A stretch of DNA of 64,000 nucleotides from Bimastos eiseni (Eukaryota; Annelida; Clitellata; Crassiclitellata; Lumbricidae). The notes beneath the pieces are model-generated. The model was not told where the DNA came from. It made no database searches and worked only from the letters and a program-made list of their open reading frames with translations. Location of the stretch: NCBI GenBank assembly GCA_959347315.1, contig OY365806.1:24070900-24134899 (forward strand), read 5' to 3'. A program made the translations under genes and the position numbers. Numbering within the stretch: position 1 is the first letter of the stretch; each line of letters begins with the position of its first letter. Below, one piece after another: positions 12,436 to 27,400 of the stretch.

Positions 12436-15400
12436 CTGCAAAGAATAACCAACAATATTAATTTTCTGTTCCTTCAGTTCACTGTTTGGTGTGAAAACTG
12501 CAGCTAAATGGCTCACATGTTGACCACTTTCACATTGAAATTCAATCAAACATCTTAAAACAGCAGACAATGTTTTAATAGAATTTCAGCAGCACCATTA
12601 GAAATTGGTAAACTACTAACGAAGAAAATGGTCTTCACCTGATGATGGAAATAAAGCAGGCGAATGAAAGTATGATCCTGATATTTGCACTCACTATTAC
12701 CTGCATTCATATGGATTTACTTGATGCACATGAACATTTGCAAAGGCCAAGAATGGCTGCAAATTTAATTCCACTCTGAATTTAAGATAAATTACAACTT
12801 TGGATTATATACCAAAGATGTAGGAGTTTACAAAGAAGACATAGTATCAAGTAAAGAATTTGCATGACAAACACTAACCTAAAACGTCTGGCAGAACGTG
12901 ACCTGGATCGTGACCTCAACCGTGACGTGTTTCTTCTGGCAGAACTCCTTGAAGCTGACCTTCTTTTAGGACTCCTTGATGCTGACTTGGAGTTCTTCCT
13001 CGGTGGAGAAGGACTACGCCTGGGCGCTGCCTGTACAGGTGTCTCAGACGGCGGCGGCACAGCAGTGAACGCAGGCAGAGGGGCATTTGGAAGTGGAATA
13101 GAGTGAAGGTCAGAGCCCTCGGGTTCTCTTGAGATATCATCAGCTGCCAGTAGATCGCCACCAATCTCTTTGCCTTCATTGCTCTGCTCCACGGATTCCT
13201 TCTCATCATTTGGCAGCAGAGCATTCTCACTGGCTTGCGATGACTTCCTAGATACGCGACTTCCAGATGATGACGATGAAGAGTTGCTCGAGACAGATTT
13301 ACGTCTTTCAGGAGATGCTTTGCGACTCGAACCAGATGATGAAGATGAAGATCCAGAACGATCTCTGGTCGCCGATTTCGATCTCTTACCTGTGGGAGTA
13401 GACGACGGAGATCTCGACTCAGAATTTCTTTCTGGAGAAGACTGCTGCTTCAAGGATGCTAATTTCTTGCTTCCGCTGCTTGACCTAGAATGCACATCAG
13501 AGGGAATTGCCGAATGATCTGATTTTGGCTCTGGCACAGCATCACCTTTTGCTTCTGAATCAGAATTCGCCGACACTGACCTAGCTGGCGATATGGACAT
13601 GGATTTTTCACTTCTATCACTGTCGGAGTGAACAGGAGACGCAGTTATTGTCGGAGCTGGACCTGATGACACAATTTCAGTAGCTTGCATGCACATTCCA
13701 GTGACCTTGTCTTTATGTTCAATTTCCGGTAAAGTTTCTATAACATTCTTCGCGTGTCTAGATTTGTCCGAACTTGATGCAACGGACGATGGACTTGATG
13801 AGCGAGATCTTTTCCTGTTTCGATCATCACCTGAATCCAAGGGCATGCTTGAACCATGTCGACTTCGCTTTGACTCGCCTCCTGCTACACCTAATGTTCC
13901 TGTCACAAGAGTAGTTATTCCTTTGTCTCCTTCTCTAGATTCTGTAACTCCCTTCGTTATTTCGTCCACCTGTAATGAAGACACAACACACAATTATCAA
14001 ATACAACTTTTCAACCACACCAACTTCTCAAAAAAATAAATATAGCAAAGCACAACTTTTTAAATTAACAATTTTACATATTTAAAAAACACTAACATCG
14101 ATTTTTAATTTACATATATGCTAGCATAATAATGATTGAACTTCGTGTGTTGCTTCCAACTTGTATGTTTTTGGGGCTTTAATGTGCTTCCAGACCCCTT
14201 TGTTCTCTTTTCCTATTGTACCCGTCAATTCTGTAAATTATTGCATGTATTATCTTCTTCTATTCCATTGTTGGAACCAATTAAACATGTTGTTATGATT
14301 ACCTTACCCTAATGATGCATTACACATCCTGAACAGTAATGACACTACCTCACAAAACACTGCTATTCTTTTAATCAATCTACAGAATAAATCAAAGCAT
14401 TTGCTGACCTGCGGCTCTTTAGATGACGCTTCCAAACAAGTGACTGTAACCTCGGCTGCAGCAGGACCAGGAAGCGTGCATTTATCACCAGATGCTAATT
14501 CAGTCAAGTCTTTGAGCCCTGAACTAATTTTTGCTGATTTGTTTATCACCGTGACGCCGCCAACCGGTTGCGGAATATCAGACTCGCCATCCATTTCATC
14601 GGACTCTATTGGAGGCTGCCAGGCAACTTTTGGCTAAATGACATCACATAAACAAAGACCTTAATTAATCTGGACCACGTAAAGAAACATTTATGCATTT
14701 GAAGCCATAAGATCAACTCTTGCCATGAGCCTACAAACAGCGACAGAAGACTTACTTAGAGCAGTTCCCCTCCTAAGACAGTGACACATCTCTGCATAAC
14801 CTCATCTCGAGGAAAGAATTCAGGATGCCAGATTGATGTCAATCAAATTATTTGTGGTGGATACAATTATAAAGTCTGAAATTAACAAGACCATCTAAGC
14901 AACATTGCCAAAGTGTTTTCACCTAATGAACCATGCTATCCTCTGGTCATCAGCACAACCTGACTTTAAAATGTAGCCTTTTCACCTAATGCATCATCCA
15001 AAATACCCAGAATTCATTGTCAAAGTGAGAGCATCAACATTATGAACCTCACCTCATTGGCCTTTTTTTGCTTAGACTTTATGTTTTCTTTTCTATGCGA
15101 ATCCCTCCAATCACTGTCAGTGGAACTTGTTCTTCCCATTCTATCCCTTCTTGGCTTTCGTTCCTCTCGGCTCCACCTTCTGTTGTACCCTCCGGACTGT
15201 CTTCTATCCCTTAGGCCAGCAGGACTCGTCGATCCAGATCGTCTTCTTTGACGTACTGCTGATCGACTGCCTGATCTTGACCTCCTTGCTCTTTTGCGAC
15301 TTTGAGAGTGCGAATAATCACGGCCTGAAGAAGGAGACCTCTGCCTCCGTCCTTCACGCCTACGAGATGAAGAACGATTCTCCCTCTTTTCCACTTTTCC

Positions 15401-18400
15401 AGGTCTCCTTTTACCTTCTGAAGGCGAACGGCTTCTACTTTTTTGTCTGACAAGTCTATCAACAGATGGTTGCACTGGCTGTGGCTGTGCAGCCACACTA
15501 CCACTATTACTTCCAAGACTTTTCTTCCTCATGGATTCGTTCACTTCATCTTCGCTAGACGATGACCGTTCACCAGATTCTTTCTCTGATGGAAGCTGTG
15601 GAGACTTTTCCATTCTGCTTGTGGCACTTTCTTCTGCTGCAGTAACTTCTTGCTGGATAGTAGTTGCTGCACTTTCTTCCACCTCCGTTTCTGCATCAAC
15701 ACCCATCGTCTCAACAGCCACTTCTGATGTTTCGCTATAAAGTCAAAATTTTTAAAAGTGTGATAGAAAAATAGATCTCTCCACAATTCAATTTGTCATT
15801 ACAAAATGTGTACAGTTAGGTTACATCCTAGCAAGTATAATTATAAACATGTTGTGGTGTGATTATTTTAGGAGAAAGTAGACCAGAAGCTTCAGTCCAT
15901 TATGAGTGGGTCACTGGATAAATTCTTAATGAAGACCATACAATAATTGCTAACTAGTATGTACCATTGTCAGCTAGTCGCTCACTAGACATCATGAATA
16001 TTCAATCAATTAAATGTAATTTCTTTATATTAGTAATAATTGTTGCACATCAGTGTTCAAAACGTTTCAAGTGTTACCTGAATTGATTAAACAACAAAAA
16101 TACAAAATGACAAAAGATTTTGATACAAACTAATTTATGTATTCAAGTGAAACATAAATTACAGCAGGATCCATTTTCTATCGACCTATCAACAGTCCTA
16201 GTAGTTGTCTATATGTAGAACAGGTGCCAAAACCAATAGTTCTGCAATATGTAGCATGCAAGTAATTATTAGAACAAACATATTAAATTGAAAGGTTTAC
16301 CCTTTGAGCAGTTCTGATGACTGAGCTCCATAAGACTCCTCTAACTCCGCCTCCTCCTTTTCTGGTGCTTGTGGCAAAATTGATGTCACAGAACTAAAAA
16401 TTAAATCATAGAAACAACAATCATTTGTATGTCATTTCAATCTAGAGGATTTGCATTGTCTCAAAACTGTTTATTAATTCAAATAACTCAACAAAGAAGC
16501 AAGATATATCTAACACTTTAAGGCATCAAGAAAATTTAAGCAAAATTACATATAAGAAATTTAAGTCCCTAATCGGTGCTTCGCAAATTCATACACTGAA
16601 CAACATGCCCAAGGCAGTAACGCAGCGTGATGGAAGGAGTTTACATATTCATTCCATTAGTGTTGACTAGTGAAATTGGCTACATAAGCTCACTTACAAT
16701 GACCATAGACTGTTTGTGGGAAGATCAGACCATTGTATGCTAGTCATCCACTCTCATAAATCAAAGTAAAGACAATGAAGATGTGAAAAATTACACCCCT
16801 TCAGTTAGCCTTCAGAGAGAGCAGGAAGTCAAAGACGACTGAGAGTGATCCTACTGGGGCTCTAGTCACAATATACAAGCAACGACAGCTTAACGTACTT
16901 GACAATCGATCCTTTGACAGAAGACAATTTTAGTGGTGCTTGGTGGGGTTTCCAGTGAGTTGGTGGCGGACTTTCAGATTTTGAGCGGTGTCTCATAGTA
17001 GGCTGAAACTGATTCCGGAAGCGCCAAGAGCTGAAGCAGAAGTTTTTTATCGTTGTCAATAACAAAATGTAACATTACTGTTGAAATACGACCCCTCAGC
17101 ATTCATTTTAACATATAGAGTGTAATAAATAACACCTCTTTCAGATGTACAGATGAGAAGAGACGTCTTGCTTAACTTTGTGGTAGTCTATTATCATAAA
17201 TCATCTTGAAAAACAGCCCTTATACATATGTAAACAAAATCATAACATAGAAGATTAAAATTCTGTACAGTGGAAAGCTCAAACCATGCTTACAAAGATA
17301 GAAACCATGAGTCTACTTATCGAACAATGATCTATTAATCTGAAAAACTGTTGTCCTTAACTGGATTAGTTGTTCTGGATATCAACAGAACCAGCCAAGA
17401 TTCATATAGTGATATTATTCATGTTGATATGACTGTTGTCCACAGATTCATTCTCTAGTATTATGACTAAGGTAATACCGTCTTTGCAGCCCTGTTGACC
17501 TACTGGCAATGTCTGCTTCAATTCATCCTCAACAAAGTCAGCTCAAGAACATATGCAACCTTCCTTACATTTTGCCTCGTAGATATCCATGTTTTAGTAT
17601 CTTGAAAGATTCTTAAAAGGCCTTATACAAATATTCAGATACATACATCATCCTCAATCTTACTTGAAAATAACTGAATGGTCAAGGAAAAACATTATTA
17701 TAATTGTGTATATTGTAAGCACCACAACCAGTCAATGATATTGTGCAATTGCAAGTAAAGAACTTGTTCAACGTCCATGGACAGTAATTGTCTCAAGGGA
17801 GCCAAAACCTGCACTCTCTGCATTAAAAGGTGAGAGATCTGATATATCGGCTAACGTGCATCTAACGTGTATCCTTTGAGGCAGCAAAGGTGAGTATGGC
17901 ATTTCTAAATGAAATTGACAAATGACTCCAGATAGAAGAGAAGCTACTACCTCTTTGTAGGTTGTCGACTGGGAGATCGTGATGATGAGCTACTTCTTCT
18001 TCTTTTGCGTCTTGACACAGGCGACCTCTGCCGGCCTGAACGTTCGTCGCGGGACTGTTCACGAAAGCGTCTCTTGTCGGATAATGTCTGGGATTTACTC
18101 TTTGAAATGGTCTCTTCTCTACGCTTGCGTTGCCTACTCCCATCATCTGAAGAGCTAGAGTCTGAACTATGCCGGCGAGTCTTAGTGTTGGTATCTTTGG
18201 ACGACCTCAGATCAGCTTTTGCCGCTTCACTGGACGATTGTTTGCGTTTCCTCATCTGTGATGCAGTCTTGTCGGAATCATCACCTGACGCGGACCTGCG
18301 ACGGCTTCTGTTTTCTGACTTGTAAGGAGGTTCTCTTGCCATCCTTTTCTCACCCAACTTCTCTTCAAAGCGAGACTCCCTGCGGTTTGAAGTACCAACT

Positions 18401-21400
18401 GACACTTTTCTGCTACCTTCCTTATCTTTAGTTCGATTTCTTGATTCACTCTGAGACATTCCACGTATATCGGAGTCCTCTGATGAGGACCTTGTTTTTG
18501 TAACATTTGCTAGTTCAGCCAAGACAGAAGGATTTTCAAGTTTACTCTCCTGGACACCAGTCAACTTCGTCACCTTCTCCTGTGAAGGTGACTTCCTGCT
18601 CTTCACATCAGAAATTTCTTCTGCCACTTTGCGTCTTTCCAAAATCTTGGCTTCTTTCGTGTCTGAGTCAGAACTAGACGCGTCTGACGATGACGTCTTC
18701 TTACACCGCACAGCCTCTATTGGATCACTTCTTGGTTTGGACTTTTCATCTGAGGAAGAGCTATCATGCCTCTCTCTTTCTTTCTCTCTTTTGTCTGGTT
18801 TCTCCAGCTTTTGAGTCGTTATTATGCGCCTGGATTTCTCATCGGAAGGTGAGCTCTTACGCTTAGGTTTCTCAGCATCAGGTGACATTTGGCGCTTTGG
18901 TTTACCAGAAGGTGACCTCTTGTGTCTTGATTTCCCTTGAGAAGGTGATCTCCTGCATTTGGAATTTTCCTCAGAAGGTGACCTCCTACGTCTGGATCTT
19001 TCATTAGATGGCGACCTCCTGCGTCTAGGTTTCTCATCATGCGGTGACCTCCTGCTACGTCTGGATTTCTCTTCAGAAGGTGACCTCCTGAGTTTTGCTT
19101 TCCTCTCCTTAGATTCAGACTTCTTATGCCGAGATTTATCAACTGACAAAGATTCCTTATATCTAGACTTCTCAGGAGAACGTGATCTTCTGCTTCTCGA
19201 TTTCTCGTACAACGGAGACCTTTTGCTTCTAGATTTTTCTTCTGATGAAGATCTTTTGCGCTTATGTCTATCGTCAGCCGGAGACAGTTTGCGACTGGAC
19301 TTACCTCCTATCAAAGATGCTTTGTGCTTGGATTTTTCTTTAGACACAGATCTCCTCTGCCTTTTCTCTTCTTCAGATGGAGAACTCTTATGCCTTGCTT
19401 TCTTTTCCTTGCGCTTAGAATCCCCAGATGAAGACCTGTCGTGTTTTTCCTTTGACTTGGATCTGTCGCGAGGTGCTTCCTCCTCGGACATCTGAGATCT
19501 GGAAGGACCAGGCGCATTGTCTGAAGTCAGCTGACGCTTGCTATCTTGGATGTTTCGTTGAGAAGGACGCCTTTGGTCGAGCGTCTGCAGATTCATATTC
19601 TCTTCAGAAGATGACCTTTTCCTGTCTCGATCGTTCTTTTTCCCAGTCTTTTTATCTCTCTCAGCCCTCAGTTCTAACCTATTCTTAACAGCTGGACTCC
19701 TTCTACCAGAAGTTGACCTCTGAGAATATCTAGCTGGACTTCGATCATCGCTACTCTCTCCTGAGGCATATCCTTTCCCTTTCTTTTTGCCCTCGCTCAG
19801 AGTGTCATCATCAGAAAGCTTGCCAGGCCTTGTCTCTGACTCAATCCCCTTTTTCTTCCCTTCTGTTGACGACTCACCTGCAATCCCTGCTCTCTTGCAC
19901 TCTTTCTCATTCAAACCTTTCCTCTGCACTTCCTGCCTCATCCCACGATGATTCTCATCATCAGTATCACTATCTGATACAGATCCAAAACCACACCTGC
20001 GTCTCTCTTTCACAATTCCATCTGGAACGTTTTCTGCCTTGCGACCATCAACTGCAGTCTGAAGTCGACTGACGCTCGGCTGTATTCGAGACAGTACCTT
20101 GCGATGAACGGTCTCATCTTCCGAAGAGGATGAAGAGGAAGACGAAGAGGATGAAGACGACCTACTTTTCCTGTTGCCTTTATTTCTATCAGTTGATTTC
20201 TTTACCTTTTCCTCTTCTCTAGCCGCCTGTCCACCGACTCTTCTCACAGGTGACTGATTTCGAGCAGAGCCTTTTGCATTGGACTCTTTGGTGGCAGTAA
20301 CTCTTCGGCTTTCCTTGCCCTTCAGTTTCTCACGAAGATCCTTCTCCTGAATGCTCTCGACTTCTTCGTCTTTCGCCACGCCTCTAGGCTTCTTCTCATT
20401 CTCATCATCCGAGTCTCTCTCAGCTTTCCTAAACAGAATGTACGTTGCATTCAATGTTTAGATGATAATCAACAAAATGAAACAGAAATGGTTTTCATAC
20501 AGCATCAAGCAGTTATCTGGGTTTAGATATTTCCTCTTCTGATCTGATCAATCACACATCATCCACGTTTTTACTTACACCAACTTAAATCAAAACAGCA
20601 AAACTGCAAACATCACTTCAAATCATACATGAGAAATTAGTTTCTGCTGCAATCACCTGCACATGTCTCTAAGTCAAAAACAGATCAATGAATCTAGCAA
20701 AAGATGTCTACAACAGATTTACAGGTTGAAATATTATAAACTGTCAAAACACAGTTTTGATTTTGCTAGTTATGAAGTACCAAATAATAAATACAACATC
20801 GTCAGCAGAACCTTCTGAAGCAAAATAACTGAGACAGTAATCAAAGACTTGCCTGTCTTTCTGTGTCTTGGACCGTTCTTTGGTACTACAACACACGGCC
20901 AATTAAAACTTTTAATTGAAAACACGGAATGCAAATAAAACTTGGAGAAATTAAAATCATATTTAGATATGTTATAAGCCCATGCTTTCACATCTCAAGA
21001 GATTTGCAACCTTCTTTATGGAATGCCAAAGGACGACAAGCCCATTAAAACCAAATTCATAACAGGTCATATGAAAAACAAGATATTTACTGAAATAACC
21101 TAAAATATACTCTAATGTATACTAAAAAGTATCTTATAACTAAGCTTAACATTCTTCTGAATTCTTTACCTTGTCTTTTCCACCTGTCTGGGACCTGGGG
21201 GTTGTTCTGGATAAAAAATGTCTTTTATGAAGCACATTACGATGTTAACTCGTTCCTGCCATCAAGTTGTCTACCACTTTTTCCTCATTGTTTGCTACTG
21301 CCCTGATTCACACCTTAATCATTAATCGATTGGACTACTGTTAATCTGTATACTGTGGGCTCCCAAAGGTCAAATTGCAATCCTTAGCTGGTTCAGTCTG

Positions 21401-24400
21401 GCAATGCCTACTGGGCCTACCTGGCTGAGCTTTGCAGCCTAATCCTTAGTGCTCAGGATTCGTGCTCCCATGCTCGGCGAAACAAGGTCTCCTGTGTTCC
21501 TCTTGCTGTACCAGGCAGACCCATGATTTCTTGGTGGTAGGCTCCTTGATATGGAATGGCCTCCCTTTGATGCTTTGTTCCCAGAACCCCTTCTCAGGTA
21601 TTCCTCTCTCTCATCGTAATATGAGTTTATTTGGTCGCACTGGGGCGGGGAGAGCCTTGGAGTAGTCCCCTTGAAGAGGTGTCATAGAAATTCATGCAAT
21701 GAATGAATTAATATAAAAATTAAAACATATAATGGTATCACCAAAAATAAGAAATAATAAACTTGCTTTACCTTTCAAATACACTAAATTCTCCACGGCT
21801 CTGAAATCGACCTGAAAGAGAATCTGCAGATTTCAGTTTCTCCATCAGATCTTTCTCAGTGTGTTTAGGTCGACTTCTGTCTTTCTCCTTCTTCTCCTTG
21901 GCTTCTCCTTTACCAGAATCTTCTACTGTTTTCACCTTTTCCCCTTTACTCCACCTTAATCAAAACAAATGGAGAGTCCTATAACCACCTAAGGCTCACC
22001 TAAGTGGGCACAACATCAGAATATAGGCAAAAAAAGGATCAAGAAGTCTTACTGTACGCAGTGAACACCTTCCCAGCATGAACTGCAGTCATAATAACCG
22101 TTATCAAAGAAATTTAGTTTATTTCATCTTCAGGTCAATCCTCTATATTACTATAGCTCAGCAAAACTCCATACGACGACTATATAGAATACATCGTGCA
22201 GAATGAAAACAAAAACAACTTGTTCTCATGCATCTGAACCTTGGCATGAAATGTAAAGCTCAAATGGCCTACTTGTTTTTGCTGACTTCTTCCAGAACCT
22301 TTGCTAGTGGTTTAAGCTTGTCCTGTTCTCGTCTCCAATGAGGTGGGGTGTCACTACGTGATCGGCTACGCGACCTCGAGTGATAACGCTACAAAAAGGT
22401 GACCATCAATCAGAATTACATTTTGCGAGTATAATGAATGAACTCTGAAAGAACGGGCAATTACTAAAGGATGCCAATAGGCTATTAGACAACTGACAAA
22501 GAATACAATTTCATACAATTTTATACTGACAATGTAATCCATACGACTCATTGTACGGACAAGTTGCATTGCATAAGGATAGCGTTGGAATTAAGATAAA
22601 TAAGATAACAAAACCCCTTGACTTCTAAGAGACATGCAAGAACCTTACAACTGCACCACGCCCTTTAATTTTTCGTCCAGTGTGAGTATGACGCTCGTAT
22701 GGAACGCGTCGAGGGCTTCTCTTTCTGCTCAACGACGGAGGAGGTGAAGTGGCCTTTCTGAAGGACAAAACAGTTCACACAACATATGTCTGTATTCATG
22801 ATAATTAATGCATTATATCAGTATACAAACAATAGACATAGTCAAAATAAATACATGGAGAAAACTGTGAAAATAGCCACTCACAAAATATAACCTAAAA
22901 AGACTCCTATGTGGCAGATGGCAATGACCGGCTGCGAGAGCAAAACTATTAACGATGAGGTGACAAGAATCAATATAAAATGAAGCGTCTGCAGCAGCTT
23001 CAAAGGTATCACAAGCTGCAAGGAGACAAGTTGGAGACAGCTAGAGTAGAAAGGTGAGCTGGTTAGATCCATCAAACATCTTGTTGGTACAAATTGCAGG
23101 AGAGTGGAGATTGCATGGGGAGATTATCCAGAGCACATTTCTAAACTCAACCTAAAATGACAAGGAGGGAAAATTTATTAAAATTACCACGAGAGGTACC
23201 TTCGAAATAAATAAATAAATTACCAGACAATAAATTCCTGCTCTGAATTGTCATTATTTAGGCAGAAAGAGTCAGAATTAAATGGTGCAGCCAATCCTCG
23301 GGTCAAGGATGTAAAGTCCAGACTATACTAATCCAACGAAACCCCTTCTGAGTCAAATGGTTCAAAAGAAATGGAAATATCTTAAGAAGCATTGAAACAA
23401 TATAGTACAGACTAGTGCAGAGGATGCCTTTGATCAATTCTTTCCTGTAGTGGATAAGATATATAATATATAGTTCTAATTACAAATTACTGCACATCAT
23501 GTGACCTTAAATTCTAAACCTAATATTTCAGTGATATATACTTTTCTGGTTCTTCTTTTTTTGGTGGACTGCCACGAAAAAGAAATTTGTTTGGAGGTAC
23601 AGCAGGAACCTCGTCGGGATTGACAGACGAGAAGAATTTCGGTTCTTCCTTTTCCGTTTCTTTTTCCCTGTGAAAAATAATAAATTCATATTCTTTACAG
23701 ATGGAGAAGACCTTTTCTAATCTGATCCAGTTTTTTCTAGAGAGTTAATCTATTTCAAATTTAATTTTTTAACATGCATCCATACTATCAAGACACAGGC
23801 ATGGCAAGATCAAAGAAATAAACAACATGCCCTCAATTATTCAACATCACAGACTCCCAATTGCAGAGGGATATGGTACATAGCCCCCAGTTGTACCCTG
23901 TTTATGCCCTAACTGCATCAGAGACAGTCTTCAAATTTGGTTAAATGGCATCTGCAAGCATTTTGGTCCACGGAAAGTTTGTCATACCAAACCTAAGACC
24001 ACTCAATCACCCACAAACTGTCCAGTTTTCTGACACCATAGTAAACAAAAGTTTTAATTCTGGTAAACTAAAAGTATACCCTGATTTATGGTAATAAAAT
24101 AATGAAGTTATTGCATAGTCTAAACCTCTGATTCAATGTCATTGAGCAACTAGCATTCAACTCCTTTACCGCTAAATAACATGACGTTGTGCCAAATTAA
24201 CCACAGCTTATATTGTTCTTTAAAAGTTGCAACTGCCTATTATAACGGGTACTGCTCACACAGCAAAGCAACAGCCATTATAATACGCTGTTGACAGTGC
24301 AATGGATCCCACATGGGAAGTCATCCATACTACTGTGCTACACAGCACCTCTGAGAGGTTCCTAACACATGCCACACAAGTGATCTGTTACGTTACATTA

Positions 24401-27400
24401 TTGAAAGATATAAACATTCATAAAAAAATGTATAACGTACACCAAGCTTTCCACCGTCTTTGACTTGGTCTTCAGTTCTTTCTTTTTCTTTTTCTCACTT
24501 TTTGACTTGGCTTTGACAGGTTCACTTTCTGAAGATGAAGAGGATGACGAGGAAGATGAGCCAGAGCTATCACTTGAATCGCTGTCGGAATCAGAGGATC
24601 CACTTGAAGACGATTCATCATCACTCACCGCCGTCTTCTTTGCTTTCTCTACAACCGACAACTCTTCTTAGTCAAGCATTGCATAAATAAGAACATTTAG
24701 AAAATCAACAACCTTAACATCAACGTCACGAAGACTGATTGATTAGAGCGGTCAGCCTGTAACGCTCAATGAGCGGATTCAACAACCCTTGCCTGAGGTG
24801 TCACTGTGCAAGGACCTTGAGTAAATCCTTCGCGCACAATTGCACTGCAGTACAACTGAAATTGCGCCATTGAGGTGCGTGCACTTCTGAGCAAAAAATG
24901 TTGAAAGAAGGGCGATATCAAATTTCAGGATAAATAAAAGACAGAAGTTAAATTTAATTTAAATGGCATCCTACCTCAAGTTAGCATTTTTTTAAATAAC
25001 CGAATATCATAAAATTCTAATGTGGGTATAGCCGAGATGTTTTTGCATTTTGGTAGATATAACATGGAATCAATCCACTCCCAAACAAGCCTCCCATAGG
25101 GGACAATTTTTATACAAATGTAATCCTTATATGCCACTAGGAGTGAGTAATTCTTCTTAAATTCTATTAGCCACATGGTCAACCTCTTCTACCAAAATCT
25201 TTTTATATTCATTACAGGTATAAATTCTTCACCAAAACATTCAAGGTGTGTTATAGGTCAACTTCAGGCTAATATACTTAAAACAATGAAACTTCAATGG
25301 CACTTCAATAGGCTGTTCAAAAAAGTCACAATAAAAAGAAAGTTTTAACAAACCTTTCATTTTTGGTCGAACTTGAAGAACAAGCTCCCCACAATTTGAG
25401 ATCCTGACATCTTTAACTGGACGGTTTTCACTGTTGGTTTCCTGTGCTTCAATTTTGAGAACGAATTCAAACCCACTCAGAACTTGACCAAACACAACAT
25501 GGATGCTGCAAAACATTTCAATCCAGGGCTTATACAAACAACAGTAGCCCAATTTTTACAAGGTTTGTAAAATATTTGTAATCACACAATTTCTTTTAAA
25601 CACAAATTTAGCCTAAGCTACCCTCTATTAGTAGTTTTTCATAGTTTTGTTGACCCCATCACAGTGTAATAAAGTGCGAATGCAGTAGTACAGCATGACA
25701 CGCTATGGAGTGACTGAATTGTACTCTTGTGGTTAATTGTACTCTACTATGTCACAGCTATTGAAGGATTAGGTAGATCAACAAAACCTTTCTAAAAATT
25801 CTCTATGTCAAGAAACCTAAGAGAACATCTGTAAAAAGTCTAATGTAAGTCAAAAAGTAGTAAAGTGTCGAAATCTATCAATCAAACTTCATCTACAAAT
25901 AGTGAACTTACCCATCCAAATGTGGAGCAGGCTTTGTCGTACTACAAAAGTAAACAATATAACTACGCTAAACACCTGAACTGACATGTAAGAAGTAAAG
26001 TGCATATTGAGCAAAGTGCATTATTGTCTAAAAGTTATTACCAACTGCATACATACTATGTCACCACAGGTCCAGCAGGTTTATAAAGGAGTAAAGACCA
26101 GTATTGATGAACTACCTGCTTTGTCGATTCTCCATATAAAACTAAGCCACTAAATTCAACATCATAGACTTGGCAAAAGAACTAAATATCAATAACTAGT
26201 AGATAGTTGCTAAAACATGCTTCCTTGTGGCAATAACTGAACAGCAATATTACCATGCTACTTAAATTCTAACTGGTATGATATGATTAGGTTGTACAAA
26301 ACCAGCACCAAAACACAAAGTCCCTGAAACTATATAATCCATTCCGAATGCTTGTTTAACCTACAAAACCTTCAGCACAAGTAGTAGTCCAGTACACCTA
26401 TATTCATTCTCTACTAACTCCTTATATTCCTCCTCATTGTCTGCCAAACTTAAGTACAAATCTTTTAGCTGAGTGACGATGCAGACCAGTTATGGGTTCT
26501 CGTGCATCTCATGCCTCTGCTCCAAAGGAAAGGAATTGACTGCCACTCTCAAATTGATTTCCTTCCTTTAAACAAAATGGCACAAAACTCAATATTTCTT
26601 CTTGGCCTTCAAGAATTTGAGAATCGAAGCGCATTGTCTCCTGGTGACTGACTATCCGTGCCTCAGATTCACATTTCAGTGTCACCTTGCGTGCTCGAAA
26701 ATTTAATAAATAAATAAATAAATAATAAAGGCATCATTTTATACATGATAAAGTTTAAACAAACAGCAAAGCACTAACATGAAAAACTGTGACCCATTAG
26801 TATCTTTTCCACGATTGGCCATCGACACCAGACCCTTTTTATCATGCTTCAAAATGAAATTCTCGTCTAAAACATAGACATCAGGCTGTAACTAGAACTG
26901 AAAAGTCTTGTAAGAGTTTGCAATCAACCTCCTCTCATGCAGAAAGACTCTTCCACAAAATTCTGATTCATATAATATATACTGACACACTTGTGGCTCG
27001 ATTTCTTACCAAAAATCAATTAACTAAGCACAGATAACAAGATTTGAAGGCTTGAAATACAGCAGATTTTAACAAGGGTATATAACCAAATATGCATAAA
27101 CAAAGAATATCACCTAATCACAAACATTAATGTAAATGGTAACTGCCAATATAATATAATCGAAACTCTGTCTTAAAATCTATTCACCGCTATTCAATAA
27201 TTTGCAGGTGTTAACAATATTGCTAACATCAAAAGTTGCAATTTAACCAGTGAGCTAAACAGGATAAGCAAAATTGCACATTCATAGTTCAACATAGTAT
27301 TTGCAATCAACAAAATAATTGAAGAGAATGTAGGTATGAACCGTACCTGCAAAATATCCACCATAAATCGACTCACCACCCGTACCATTACCTAAGAAAA

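Noticed and set aside
18959..19495. 178-codon + strand Leu/Asp-rich ORF
   Set aside because: It is the exact antisense of the RS repeat array; Ser/Arg/Glu codons read backwards give Leu/Asp/Ser.
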